Assembly: GCA_964533785.1 (NCBI GenBank)
Contig: CAZHNG010000083.1
Location: 1 to 21,947, forward strand
Source of the DNA: JANQRV01 sp964533785
GTDB lineage: Bacteria; Bacteroidota; Bacteroidia; Chitinophagales; Saprospiraceae
DNA: 21,947 nt
Direction of reading: 5' to 3'
Part shown: one piece after another, positions 1-7,832 of the stretch
Numbering within the stretch: the first letter of the stretch is position 1
Layout: each line of letters begins with the position of its first letter
The notes under the pieces: generated by a model
What the model saw: only the letters and a program-made list of their open reading frames with translations
What the model was told of the DNA's origin: nothing
Databases searched by the model: none
Made by a program: the position numbers and the translations under genes

Positions 1-1
1 T

Positions 2-698
2 CTTTTTTCCCTTAAGATCGCATTTTTATTTTACATCAGAAAGGGGCTACACCCTGTCGGAGAGGGTTCGACAGATTACAGATTGCTGAGTTCCATTATT
101 AGGAGAACATTTGAAGAATTGGCTTTTGAATGTAGTGGAGATATAGAAATACTTGATGTACAGGATGTTCCAGTTTCCAAAAAAACATTCGTTGACAGTG
201 TTTTTGAGGCATCTAAATACGCTTATACTGAATTAGGGTTGCTTGTTCTTTGTATTCACGCAGATGCAGATTCAAAAGACGATTCGGATACATTTCAAAA
301 CAAAATCAACCCAGCTGTAGATAAGATAGTCAACGCAATTGATAAGGATTTGTGTAAGTTGCTTGTCCCATTGGTACCTATAGTTATGACTGAATCGTGG
401 ATGCTAGCAGACAAAGAACTTCTTAGAGAGGAAATTGGCACAAATATGTCTTTTTCAGAGCTAGGGTATAAATGGTAATCCAGAACAAATTTCCAAACCA
501 AAAGAAAAAATTAAAGAAGCCATAAGAATTGTATACTCACAATATTCAGGCAGGAGGAAGGCTCCTTCAATTTCGGAACTTTATCTTCCAATAGGCCAAA
601 AGATTGATCTTGATAAATTGAAAAGCCTTAATTCTTATCGTAAGTTCGAAGAAAATGCACGAAATATTTTAATTCAGATGAATTATATTAATACTTGA
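2..698 (+). pseudogene. Frameshifted, 5'-truncated DUF4276/RloB-like TOPRIM protein
   Basis: The frame is open from the left edge, so the true start lies outside the window; the TTG at 83 is not a convincing start because conserved sequence (VGEGSTDYRLL) precedes it. EGSTD, then HADADSKDD, then ESWMLADKELL match the TOPRIM-like pattern of DUF4276/RloB proteins (Glu motif, DxD motif, ESWLLAD motif). The first frame stops at 478 after ELGYKW. The next frame continues the family-like sequence (GINGNPEQISKPKEKIKEAI) to a stop at 696-698. One extra base in the GGG at 464-466 would explain the break. RloB-type proteins usually pair with an AAA/OLD-like ATPase in phage-defence loci; any partner here would lie upstream of the window. 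It is either a decayed defence gene or a one-base sequencing error. Family assignment is fairly firm; the defence role is inference. Confidence 0.7.
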
Positions 699-728
699 TG
701 TACGAATAGGTAAAACAACAACATCACG

Positions 729-3686
729 CTATTTTACCTCCCATCGCTCATCCCGCCGCAGCGGTAACAACTCTAACTTCCGCACTTCGATCTGGGCAAA
801 TCCAAACTCCATTGTCACCTTTCCGGTAATCAAATAAATACCTTTCCCACGCAAAGGGTATTGTTTTAATGATCGTGGGAAATGCGTTGTATCAAAATAC
901 TGGCCTTCCTCGTCAAGCCAGGTACCGAATTGCATGAGCTTATGATGTTTGGTACGTACTTCCTTACGGCAAACGAAATAGCCTAAAATATTGATAATGC
1001 GGTTGCGGTGGTTGAGTAAGTCCCGGGCAAGTATTAGGTTGGTGTATTTTGACCTGTCGGCAAGTAAACGATAGGGACTGCACAAAGGAAAACCAAGCAG
1101 TTCCAATTCATCAAAGGCCTGATCATACTCACCTTCTTCCAGGATGGGGAGTTCAAAATTTTCGGGATTGGGGTCGTTGAAGAGGTAACCGGTGGCTTCG
1201 TAGTGTGCTTTGGGATCGCAGAGGGCATTTTTTTCCCACATCAATTCGTATTTATTGCGACCGGTAAAACGAAAAGCGTTGATGCGAATCAGCAGATCGA
1301 GTTGCTCCGTTGAAACGGGAAGCCGGTTGATGAAATCATTTAAACCGGTATAAGGTCCGTTTTGCCGGCGTTCCGCTACAAGTCGTTGCGCCAGCGCTCT
1401 TTCAAAATTACCGATGTGGATAAAGCCTACGTAAATATCCCGATCGTAAAGCGTGGTGAGTAACTTGCTGTGATTGACGCAAGGAGCATGGATCCGGCCG
1501 CCCAGCTTTTTGGCCTCGTGAAAGTAGTATTCCGTATGGTAGAAGCCGCCAAAATTATTAATCACTGCCACCATAAACTCCAGGGGATAGTAGGTCTTTA
1601 AGTAAAGGCTTTGAAAGCTTTCTACGGCATAACTGGCTGAATGTGCTTTGCAAAAGGAATAGCCCGTAAAAGACTCTACCTGCCGCCATACTTCCCGGGT
1701 TAGCTCCTCCTGATATTCCCGCTCCTTACAGTTTTTGAAAAACTTGGCTCGCAATCGTTCAAAAGTATCTTCTTTTGCCCGTTTACCCGACATGATGCGC
1801 CGTAAAACATCGCACTCATCCATCGGGATACCGCTGAAATGGTGGACGATCTTCATCACGTCCTCCTGATAGACCATCACACCGAAAGTTTCGCCCAGGT
1901 GCTCCTTATGTACGGGGTGTAGGTACTCAAATGCGTAGGGATTGTGGTAGCGGTAGATGTACTCGCGCATCATCCCCGATTGGGCTACGCCCGGCCGGAT
2001 GATTGAGCTGGCCGCAACGAGTGTGGTATAATGATCACACCGGAGTTTGGAAAGCAGCCCCCGCATAGCCGGTGACTCGATATAAAAGCAACCGACACAC
2101 TGAGCTGATCGCAGCTTCGCCCGTACCTTTTTATCTTTCATTATAGTGGGAATATCGTGGATATCGACCGCCTTGCCCTGATTGTGCCTAACCAAGTCTA
2201 CGGCATCTTTGATGTGTCCTAGCCCTCTTTGGCTAAGAATATCGAACTTGTGGAAGCCCAGATCTTCGCCGTGGTACATGTCGAAATGAGTGATGGGAAA
2301 CCCTTTCGGCATAAGTTGTAAGGCGGTGTGATAATTGATCGGGCGTTCGGAAATGACGATACCACCGGCATGGATGCTCAGGTGATTAGGGAAACCCTCG
2401 ATCTTTTCACCGTAATGAAAGATCTGCCGGGCAATTTTATGCGCTTTAGTCATATTTGCCGGATCGGCAACGATTTGGTCGATCTCCGGCTTGGGCAAGC
2501 CGTATACTTTGCCCAGTTCGCGAATGATCGCCCGTCCTTTAAAAGTACTGTAAGTCGCTAACAGAGCAGTATGGGCTTTACCGTAGCGTTTGAAAATATA
2601 GTCCTGGATCTCATCGCGTTGGTCCCAGGAAAAATCAATGTCGAAATCGGGCGGCGAACTACGGAATTCATTAATAAAGCGTTCGAAATAAAGGTCCAGC
2701 TCCAACGGATCTACATCGGTTATCTTCAAACAATAGGCAACGATGGAATTAGCGCCGCTGCCTCTGCCGACGTACCGATAGCCCATTGATTCAGCGTACC
2801 GGCAAACATCCCAGGTAATGAGAAAGTAAGCGCAAAAGCTCTGCTTCCGGATCACTTGCAGTTCCTTTTTAACCCGGCCGAATGCTTTGGTGTGATGTTG
2901 GCCGTAGCGATTGCGACAGCCGGCCAGGGCCAGTTTTTCCAACAGCTCGAAATCATCGTTTTTGTTGCCGGTAAAAGTTTGCCGGTTATTTTTGGAAGTG
3001 GGGGTCATTTCAATAGAACAGTTGGCTAATAGTCGCCGGGTATTTTCTATAATGAACGGGTAGGTCTGGTATGGTTCGATCAATTGTGTTGGTGTTTGCC
3101 AGGTTTCGGTTCGTTTCGCACAATCTTTTGCTTTTAGTTTGGTGATCAATGTATTTTTATCGATCGCCCTAAGCAGCCGGTGAACCTCATAATCTTCGGG
3201 TTTCCCGAAAGTTATGGGACTCCATACGACCAGCCTCGCTCTGTACTTCAACACATCTTTAGCGTAAAGCTTATTCACGTGCTCAGGACGGATGCCGAGA
3301 AATTCATTGCTGCGAAAACAATCAATGGGCTTGATGAGCTTTGGATAAATGATATAAGTATGGGGTAGGAGAGGAGCTGCAACCGGTAATTCTTTTTCGG
3401 CCAATGAACAATGGGTGAACAGTTCATTGAGCGCTTTGAAACCTTCAGCATTCTTTGCAATACCGATGTAGAGCAATTCGTGATCGTCATTGCGAAACTC
3501 CATACCCACAATAGGCTTAATATCTTTCTGCTTACATAGGGTAATAAATTCAAATGCACAAGAGGTATTATTAATATCGGTCAATACCAGTTCTTTCAAT
3601 CCAATAGCGGCTGCCTGTTCGACCAGCTCTTTGGGCCGAAGCGTACCATAGCGGAGACTGAATGTGGTATGACAGTTTAAATACAT
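729..3686 (-). CDS. dnaE2: DNA polymerase III alpha subunit, DnaE2-like (error-prone type)
   Basis: C-family replicative-type polymerase of about 985 residues, shorter than a housekeeping DnaE. It starts with a PHP domain (CHTTFSLRYGTL; VLTDINN). The palm carries VGRGSGANSIVAYCLKITD and the catalytic PDFDIDF (Asp347, 349, 351), with the third aspartate probably in FHKFDILS. GCFYIESPAMRGLL and a C-terminal OB-fold-like stretch (INILGYFVC onward) follow. The PHP metal site is degenerate: the usual HxH is NxH and TDH is TDI, so proofreading there is unlikely. ATG at 3686 is preferred to the one at 3716, because the extra ten residues are encoded largely by a heptamer repeat and MYLNCHTTFSLR is the family-like N-terminus. 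It lies downstream of dinB on the same strand, the usual context for a translesion polymerase pair. I see no clear SOS box or S24 regulator here. Confidence 0.85.
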   Translation of the reverse strand: MYLNCHTTFSLRYGTLRPKELVEQAAAIGLKELVLTDINNTSCAFEFITLCKQKDIKPIVGMEFRNDDHELLYIGIAKNAEGFKALNELFTHCSLAEKELPVAAPLLPHTYIIYPKLIKPIDCFRSNEFLGIRPEHVNKLYAKDVLKYRARLVVWSPITFGKPEDYEVHRLLRAIDKNTLITKLKAKDCAKRTETWQTPTQLIEPYQTYPFIIENTRRLLANCSIEMTPTSKNNRQTFTGNKNDDFELLEKLALAGCRNRYGQHHTKAFGRVKKELQVIRKQSFCAYFLITWDVCRYAESMGYRYVGRGSGANSIVAYCLKITDVDPLELDLYFERFINEFRSSPPDFDIDFSWDQRDEIQDYIFKRYGKAHTALLATYSTFKGRAIIRELGKVYGLPKPEIDQIVADPANMTKAHKIARQIFHYGEKIEGFPNHLSIHAGGIVISERPINYHTALQLMPKGFPITHFDMYHGEDLGFHKFDILSQRGLGHIKDAVDLVRHNQGKAVDIHDIPTIMKDKKVRAKLRSAQCVGCFYIESPAMRGLLSKLRCDHYTTLVAASSIIRPGVAQSGMMREYIYRYHNPYAFEYLHPVHKEHLGETFGVMVYQEDVMKIVHHFSGIPMDECDVLRRIMSGKRAKEDTFERLRAKFFKNCKEREYQEELTREVWRQVESFTGYSFCKAHSASYAVESFQSLYLKTYYPLEFMVAVINNFGGFYHTEYYFHEAKKLGGRIHAPCVNHSKLLTTLYDRDIYVGFIHIGNFERALAQRLVAERRQNGPYTGLNDFINRLPVSTEQLDLLIRINAFRFTGRNKYELMWEKNALCDPKAHYEATGYLFNDPNPENFELPILEEGEYDQAFDELELLGFPLCSPYRLLADRSKYTNLILARDLLNHRNRIINILGYFVCRKEVRTKHHKLMQFGTWLDEEGQYFDTTHFPRSLKQYPLRGKGIYLITGKVTMEFGFAQIEVRKLELLPLRRDERWEVK

Positions 3687-3691
3687 GATGG

Positions 3692-3733
3692 ACAATGAGC
3701 AATGAGCGATGAGCAATGGGCAATGAGCAATGG
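3692..3733. repeat. Degenerate heptamer tandem repeat (GCAATGA)x6
   Basis: Six units in perfect 7-bp phase: ACAATGA, GCAATGA, GCGATGA, GCAATGG, GCAATGA, GCAATGG. The array sits just upstream of the likely dnaE2 start codon. The same family appears in opposite orientation upstream of dinB (5446-5489). Confidence 0.85.
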
Positions 3734-3898
3734 GTTAATAAACAATTCGAAACGTGCAATCCGTCTGAATTAAAAGACGGGGGAGTGAAACATACGAGAA
3801 CATAAAGTTCATAGCGTTTTTCATCCTAAGCTTCTTTGCAGAAGTTATGATGTTGGGACATTGAATGGAGGGTTACTTTGCTCCGCCACGTAGGGCCC

Positions 3899-3926
3899 GT
3901 ATGGGTATGGGTATGGGTATGGGTAT
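3899..3926. repeat. Hexamer tandem repeat (ATGGGT)x4
   Basis: Four exact ATGGGT units at 3901-3924, partly extended on both sides. They lie in the spacer between dinB and dnaE2 and give no credible coding sequence. Confidence 0.9.
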
Positions 3927-3956
3927 TGGCCTGGGCAAACGTAGGAGAACATGGAG

Positions 3957-4001
3957 GACTAACTCGCTAACCCGTAAGAACCCGTCGAACTCGTTAACCT
4001 C
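3957..4001. repeat. Degenerate TAACCCGT-type repeat downstream of dinB
   Basis: About five units of the form TAACTCGC, TAACCCGTA, GAACCCGTC, GAACTCGT, TAACCTCGT. Together with the heptamer and hexamer arrays it accounts for much of the 318-bp gap between dinB and dnaE2; I see no gene in that gap. A more regular relative of this repeat is at 18512-18541. Confidence 0.6.
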
Positions 4002-4004
4002 GTC

Positions 4005-5147
4005 TCAAAGCAAAGAAGCCGGTACAATCGCCCCCGCCCCGTACTTACGTTTGATCTTATCCATAGCCGCCAATAGATTGACTTCTTTGGTGCTATCCTG
4101 AAAGAGATCGATCTGGTAGTTACCGGAAACGAGGTGGCTGAACCGGATGCCAACCAGGCGAATGAGTTGACGGCGTACGTAGAGCTTTTCGAATAGTTCA
4201 TAAGCATACTGAAGTAAGACTTTATCATTGCTGGTGTAGGGGATGTGCTTTTGTTTGGTGAACGTATTGAAATCGGTATACCGCAGCTTGATGGTGATAC
4301 AGGCGGTCAATTTCTGTTTTTGGCGTAGTTCAAAAGCTAGTTTGCTGATCATTTTCGTAAGTTGTTGTTTAATAAAATGGATGTCTATGGTATCTTGCTG
4401 AAAGGTTCTTTCGGTGGAAATGGATTTGGCTTCGGTGTACGGAATGACGGGGCGGTCATCGATGGCGTTGGCTTTTTTGTGCAGGGTAATGCCGTGTTTG
4501 CCAAATTCTCGTTCCAAATAAAGAGGAGGGATCTTCGCGAGGGTTTCGATAACCCGTACCCCCATGAAGCTCAGTTTTTTATGGGTTTTCTTACCTACGG
4601 CCGGTAATTGCCGGACGGATAAGGGGTTCAGAAAAGCTTGCTCTTTTCCGCGCTCGACAATAGCCTGGGCATTGGGCTTATTAACGTTGACGCTTACCTT
4701 GGAAACGAGCTTGTTAACACTCAGCCCCAACGAAATTGGTAAGCCCGTTTCCAGGATAATTTTCTGTCGTAGTTCGCAGGACCATTTCCAGGTACCAAAA
4801 TATTTGTCGAAACCGGTAGCATCGACGTAAAATTCATCTATACTGGCTTTTTCGTAGATGGGAGCTTCGGTTGCAATCACTTCCGTAACCATTTTGGAGT
4901 GCCGGGAATAAGCTTCCATATCGCCGCTCAGTACAACGGCATCCGGACAACGTAGCCTGGCCGTCCGGATGGGCATTGCTGCGTGGATACCATAACGGCG
5001 GGCTTCGTAGCTACAGGAGGCGACCACCCCGCGGTCGCTGCTTCCACCGATGATGATGGGTTTACCTTTTAAAGCACTGTTTCTCAGGACTTCTACGGAC
5101 ACGAAAAAGGCGTCCAGGTCTAGGTGTATGACGGCTCGGTCGTACAT
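4005..5147 (-). CDS. dinB: Y-family DNA polymerase IV
   Basis: Translesion DNA polymerase of 380 residues. The palm starts with IHLDLDAFFVSVE (metal-binding Asp10; Phe15 at the expected steric-gate position). ASIDEFYVDATGFD carries the paired catalytic Asp104 and Glu105. GLPISLGLSVNKLVSKVSVNVNKP is the family's conserved block, and LPAVGKKTHKKLSFMGV is the helix-hairpin-helix thumb region. A little-finger domain follows. QIDLF at 345-349 fits the beta-clamp-binding consensus (QxxLF), so it should act at the replication fork through the sliding clamp. It precedes the DnaE2-like gene on the same strand and the two probably form a damage-tolerance unit, although the 318-bp repeat-filled gap makes strict co-transcription uncertain. 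Confidence 0.92.
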   Translation of the reverse strand: MYDRAVIHLDLDAFFVSVEVLRNSALKGKPIIIGGSSDRGVVASCSYEARRYGIHAAMPIRTARLRCPDAVVLSGDMEAYSRHSKMVTEVIATEAPIYEKASIDEFYVDATGFDKYFGTWKWSCELRQKIILETGLPISLGLSVNKLVSKVSVNVNKPNAQAIVERGKEQAFLNPLSVRQLPAVGKKTHKKLSFMGVRVIETLAKIPPLYLEREFGKHGITLHKKANAIDDRPVIPYTEAKSISTERTFQQDTIDIHFIKQQLTKMISKLAFELRQKQKLTACITIKLRYTDFNTFTKQKHIPYTSNDKVLLQYAYELFEKLYVRRQLIRLVGIRFSHLVSGNYQIDLFQDSTKEVNLLAAMDKIKRKYGAGAIVPASLL

Positions 5148-5445
5148 GGTTCGTGTAATTTTTCTCGTAGTATTTTAAGATGCCAGATCCTGACGATGAA
5201 TGTCAGGATGAGACTAGATGTATTGACCTCTAAACTTGGGGGGCAACTTCAATCACCACAAAGAACGCTAAGTTCTCTTTTCTTAGCGGTTCTTCAGCGG
5301 CGAGTAAAAGCTTTTGACCCCAAGTTTCCCAGCAGTACAGATAGACACTGGGCACTAGATATTTAAATCTCTGAGGTTTCAAAAACCCTCGGAGGTTTGC
5401 TCTTGCAATAAGGGGGAACAATCAGTTCGCATTGGCAATACAATA

Positions 5446-5489
5446 GCATTGCACATTGTTCATTGCACACATTGTTCATTGCCCATTGT
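5446..5489. repeat. Heptamer tandem repeat (TCATTGC/ACATTGT)x6, inverted relative to 3692-3733
   Basis: Units on the plus strand: GCATTGC, ACATTGT, TCATTGC, then a 2-bp phase break (AC), ACATTGT, TCATTGC, CCATTGT. The reverse complement is the ACAATGG/GCAATGA family found before dnaE2. Confidence 0.8.
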
Positions 5490-5572
5490 AATTACACTTT
5501 AATCGGATTTCTAGCTGATTCGCTATTCTTGTTGCAGCTGTTTTGGTGGAGGATAATTCAAACAGGGGAGAG

Positions 5573-5580
5573 CAAAGATA
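5573..5580 (-). promoter_or_regulatory. Possible -7 box (TATCTTTG) for dinB-dnaE2
   Basis: Perfect match to the Bacteroidota TAnnTTTG -7 consensus on the minus strand, but no TTG is seen at the expected -33 position. It is about 430 bp upstream of dinB, so the leader would be long and would include the heptamer array. Confidence 0.3.
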
Positions 5581-5870
5581 TGGGTTTAAAAACTAAAAGT
5601 TTGTTAAATTTTGTGAATGGTATTTTTTGTGTTTTGTAAGTACTTAGAAGCTGTTTAGTTTACATTCTGTGATTTTATTATAGGTCACAATTTTCGAAAC
5701 CTTTAGGTCATAACCGTCTGCGTAGGGTTCTTAACATGTGGGCTATATGTGGCCGGACACTACTGGCCACAAGTCAAAAAAACGTGAGTTATTCTGAACT
5801 TTGAACAAATTCTATTCATAATTGATTTTCAGTATTGAAACCTCTGGTTTTGTTGCATTTTGCGAGCTAA

Positions 5871-6027
5871 GAGGCTGTCCCATAAATCCAGCTTCGGTTG
5901 AGTTGACCAAATTTTAAAAAACACGAGAAACATAGAGCACATAATATTTGGCTATGTTTCTACGTGTCCATATGTTTAAAATAAAATTTTGTAGATTTTC
6001 ATGGATTTTACTTTTTGAGACAATCCT
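5871..6027. repeat. Palindromic intergenic element, MITE-like, about 157 bp
   Basis: The ends are imperfect inverted repeats (left AGGCTGTCCCATAAA, right reading AGGATTGTCTCAAAAA on the other strand). The core is a stronger inverted repeat: CACGAGAAACATAG near 5922-5935 pairs with CTATGTTTCTACGTG at 5952-5966, with AT-rich arms outside. It contains no ORF. It may be a non-autonomous mobile element, a dispersed palindromic repeat, or a bidirectional terminator. Confidence 0.5.
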
Positions 6028-6071
6028 TTTTACTTTCTTACCTAAAGAACAAGGAATAAACTCATGCTTTT

Positions 6072-6836
6072 TTAAGACTTTTTATGCTTGCTAATTATTC
6101 GGCCGTTTGATTCAACCTTTTGACGGATAATTTCAGGATTGCCGAAGTAACGCAGTTCTGCCTCCTGTTTCACAGTAGCGGCTAACTTTTCCGTGGCTTT
6201 TATTTTACAGATGGCATAATTTGATACTTCTACCTCAGCATGTGTGGAAGTAAAAGCTTTTGCATTCAACACGCTGTGCTTTTCTACCAGTACATTCGAT
6301 TCCTCGGCGCTTCCTTTTAAATTTAATTTAGCACCGCCGGTAATGGTGCAATTCAGTTTTTCAACATCAAAATTGCCATTGCCAATACTTTCACTTTCCA
6401 TGACCAGATCGAGTTCATCCAATTTGATCTTCTTTTGTACATCAATAAATGCATTTTCCTTCAAGGTGATTTTAGCTATACCTTGGAGGGAAACGTAGAC
6501 TTTTATGCCCATTTCAGTTTTTAAAGGCTTGGTCATCTTGATGGTGAGCTGATTATTTTCGAACTTTGTTTCGATCAGATCGAGAATATTTTGCTGTCCT
6601 TTAAGGGTCACATATTCTCGCGGGTCATCATTGGGATAAAGTTGAATACAATCTCCCACAATAATTTCACTGAAATCTGCTTCAATTTCTCTCAGTTCAG
6701 TAGAAATATCACCTGTGCCGACCACCGTTTCGTACCTCGGGTCATTATAAGTGACAGATTCTACGCCAGTGTAAGTTTGAGATTGCAACGATAAAGCAGC
6801 CATAGTGCAACAAATAATTAATAGATTAAATTTCAT
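6072..6836 (-). CDS. Secreted GIN-domain (DUF2807-type) protein
   Basis: 254 residues. The N-terminus (MKFNLLIICCTMAALSLQSQ) is a signal peptide, so export to the periplasm or surface is expected. The rest is a repetitive beta-strand pattern typical of the putative auto-transporter adhesin/head GIN domain: FSEIIVGDCIQLYPND, then a ladder of alternating hydrophobic strands (LDELDLVMESESIGNGNFDV, LNCTITGGAKLNLKGSAEES, HAEVEVSNYAICKIKATEKL), ending RYFGNPEIIRQKVES. These are probably right-handed beta-helix-like. Function is unknown for the family, which is common in Bacteroidota. It starts 13 bp after the exporter fragment, so it may be co-transcribed, but a direct link to peptide production is not shown. 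Confidence 0.75.
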   Translation of the reverse strand: MKFNLLIICCTMAALSLQSQTYTGVESVTYNDPRYETVVGTGDISTELREIEADFSEIIVGDCIQLYPNDDPREYVTLKGQQNILDLIETKFENNQLTIKMTKPLKTEMGIKVYVSLQGIAKITLKENAFIDVQKKIKLDELDLVMESESIGNGNFDVEKLNCTITGGAKLNLKGSAEESNVLVEKHSVLNAKAFTSTHAEVEVSNYAICKIKATEKLAATVKQEAELRYFGNPEIIRQKVESNGRIISKHKKS

Positions 6837-6849
6837 GATGAAAAGTTTT

Positions 6850-7338
6850 TTATGTTCCTAATTCTAATTGGTTTTTTACCAAACTGTAGTAAGGCCCCTG
6901 GTTTAAAGTTAATTCCAGGTGGCTACCTTGTTCAACGACTCTACCTTTGTGCAGTACGATAATTTGGTCTGCATCTTGCACTGTACTTAACCGGTGTGCG
7001 ATAACTATCACGGTTTTACCTTTCATGAAAATATTAAGATTATCTACGATGCAGCTTTCGTTAGCAGCATCTAAGGCACTGGTTGCTTCGTCAAAAAAGA
7101 GGAAATCCGGATTTTTATATACCGCTCTCGCAATCAGCAACCGTTGTTTTTGCCCGCCACTTAAATCGAGGCCTACTTGCCCGATTTTAGTATGATATTG
7201 AAGAACGAGACTTTCGATAAATTCGTCAATGCAAGCGATTCTTGAAGCGAGCTGGGCTCTTTCAATGTCTGGATTTGGATCGCCAAGCGCAATATTACCC
7301 AGGATGGTATCACTGTAGATAAATCCGTTCTGCATCAC
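6850..7338 (-). CDS. C-terminal fragment of an ABC exporter nucleotide-binding domain
   Basis: Only the back half of an ATP-binding domain is present. It has the Q-loop region (VVMQNGFIYSDTI), the signature LSGGQKQR (59-66), Walker B FLFFDEATSALD (79-90) and the switch His115 (IVIAHRLS). Walker A, the first half of the domain and all membrane helices are missing. The GTG at 7338 overlaps the stop of the C39 frame by one base. The frame is open a few codons upstream (QSYVV), consistent with an internal start made by deletion. The family-like sequence begins exactly at the junction, so this is the tail of the peptidase-containing exporter whose head is at 7338-7832. Without Walker A it cannot be a working ATPase alone. 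Confidence 0.85.
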   Translation of the reverse strand: MMQNGFIYSDTILGNIALGDPNPDIERAQLASRIACIDEFIESLVLQYHTKIGQVGLDLSGGQKQRLLIARAVYKNPDFLFFDEATSALDAANESCIVDNLNIFMKGKTVIVIAHRLSTVQDADQIIVLHKGRVVEQGSHLELTLNQGPYYSLVKNQLELGT

Positions 7339-7832
7339 TACGTAACTTTGTGCTTTTTTAAGTATTTAGCTAAAAAATTCCAACTTCTTTTCCAGTGGGC
7401 GTGGATGGGTATTTTAGGTTTGAGGGTTTCAAAACCTTCTCCAGGCTGAAGCAGGAGAAGAATACCTTTACCATCTTCCAGATACCATTCGCTTTGGAAC
7501 CTTTCATCGCTCATTTTAGTAAGCCCGAAACCGGGATCAGCGATAACAAACCGGTTTTTGCGGTTTTTCAAGATATCATACAGAACTACAAAATGGTCTT
7601 GTCTCCAATGTAAAATACAGGGTAGTGGTATTTCTTCTTCTAGTGTTTTGAGCGAGACTTTTACGGCTCCCGTGTCAAACCCCACCGCATTAGCGCCATT
7701 ACTAATATCCCGTAAAGACACTCCCAAACGAGTAACACCGCATAACTTTCGCAATTCCTCTAGTGCGTACTCCTTACCGTAATATGAGCTAATCATTCTA
7801 AGACAGGACGGGCCGCAATCTGTATTTTCCAA
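7338..7832 (-). CDS. Peptidase C39 domain, N-terminal remnant of a bacteriocin-type ABC exporter
   Basis: 164 residues. The C39 double-glycine leader peptidase has Cys6 in ENTDCGPSCLRMI, His80 in WRQDHFVVL and Asp99 in IADPGFG, so the catalytic triad appears intact. In full-length peptidase-containing exporters this domain cleaves the leader after GG and is followed by six membrane helices. Here it stops just after WNFLAKYLKKHK, where the first helix should begin. The likely start is the TTG at 7832; codons before it read PLYRQ, also family-like, after an in-frame stop, so the original N-terminus is lost. It overlaps the end of the truncated maturase frame. It could persist as a free leader peptidase, but loss of function through deletion is more likely. 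Confidence 0.85.
   Translation of the reverse strand: MENTDCGPSCLRMISSYYGKEYALEELRKLCGVTRLGVSLRDISNGANAVGFDTGAVKVSLKTLEEEIPLPCILHWRQDHFVVLYDILKNRKNRFVIADPGFGLTKMSDERFQSEWYLEDGKGILLLLQPGEGFETLKPKIPIHAHWKRSWNFLAKYLKKHKVT

Larger units (their letters stand above)
5148..5870. other. Gene-free region upstream of dinB
   Basis: No convincing gene. The longest minus-strand reading (5230-5421) has low-complexity composition and no recognisable domain. The stretch contains dispersed-repeat-like phrases (CACCACAAAGAACGCTAAG near 5256), a small palindrome (GAGGTTTC...AAACCCTC near 5373-5391), the inverted heptamer array and one promoter-like box. Bases 5590-5870 are AT-rich and show nothing I can name. 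Confidence 0.5.

Noticed and set aside
3571..3759. 62-residue minus-strand ORF overlapping the dnaE2 start
   Set aside because: Its N-terminal half is the translated heptamer repeat and the rest is an alternative frame of dnaE2.
3865..4101. 78-residue plus-strand ORF with MGMGMGMG
   Set aside because: Encoded by the hexamer repeat and the antisense of the dinB 3' end.
5230..5421. 63-residue minus-strand ORF upstream of dinB
   Set aside because: No domain, no family-like motif, and it overlaps dispersed-repeat-like phrases and a small palindrome; probably chance.
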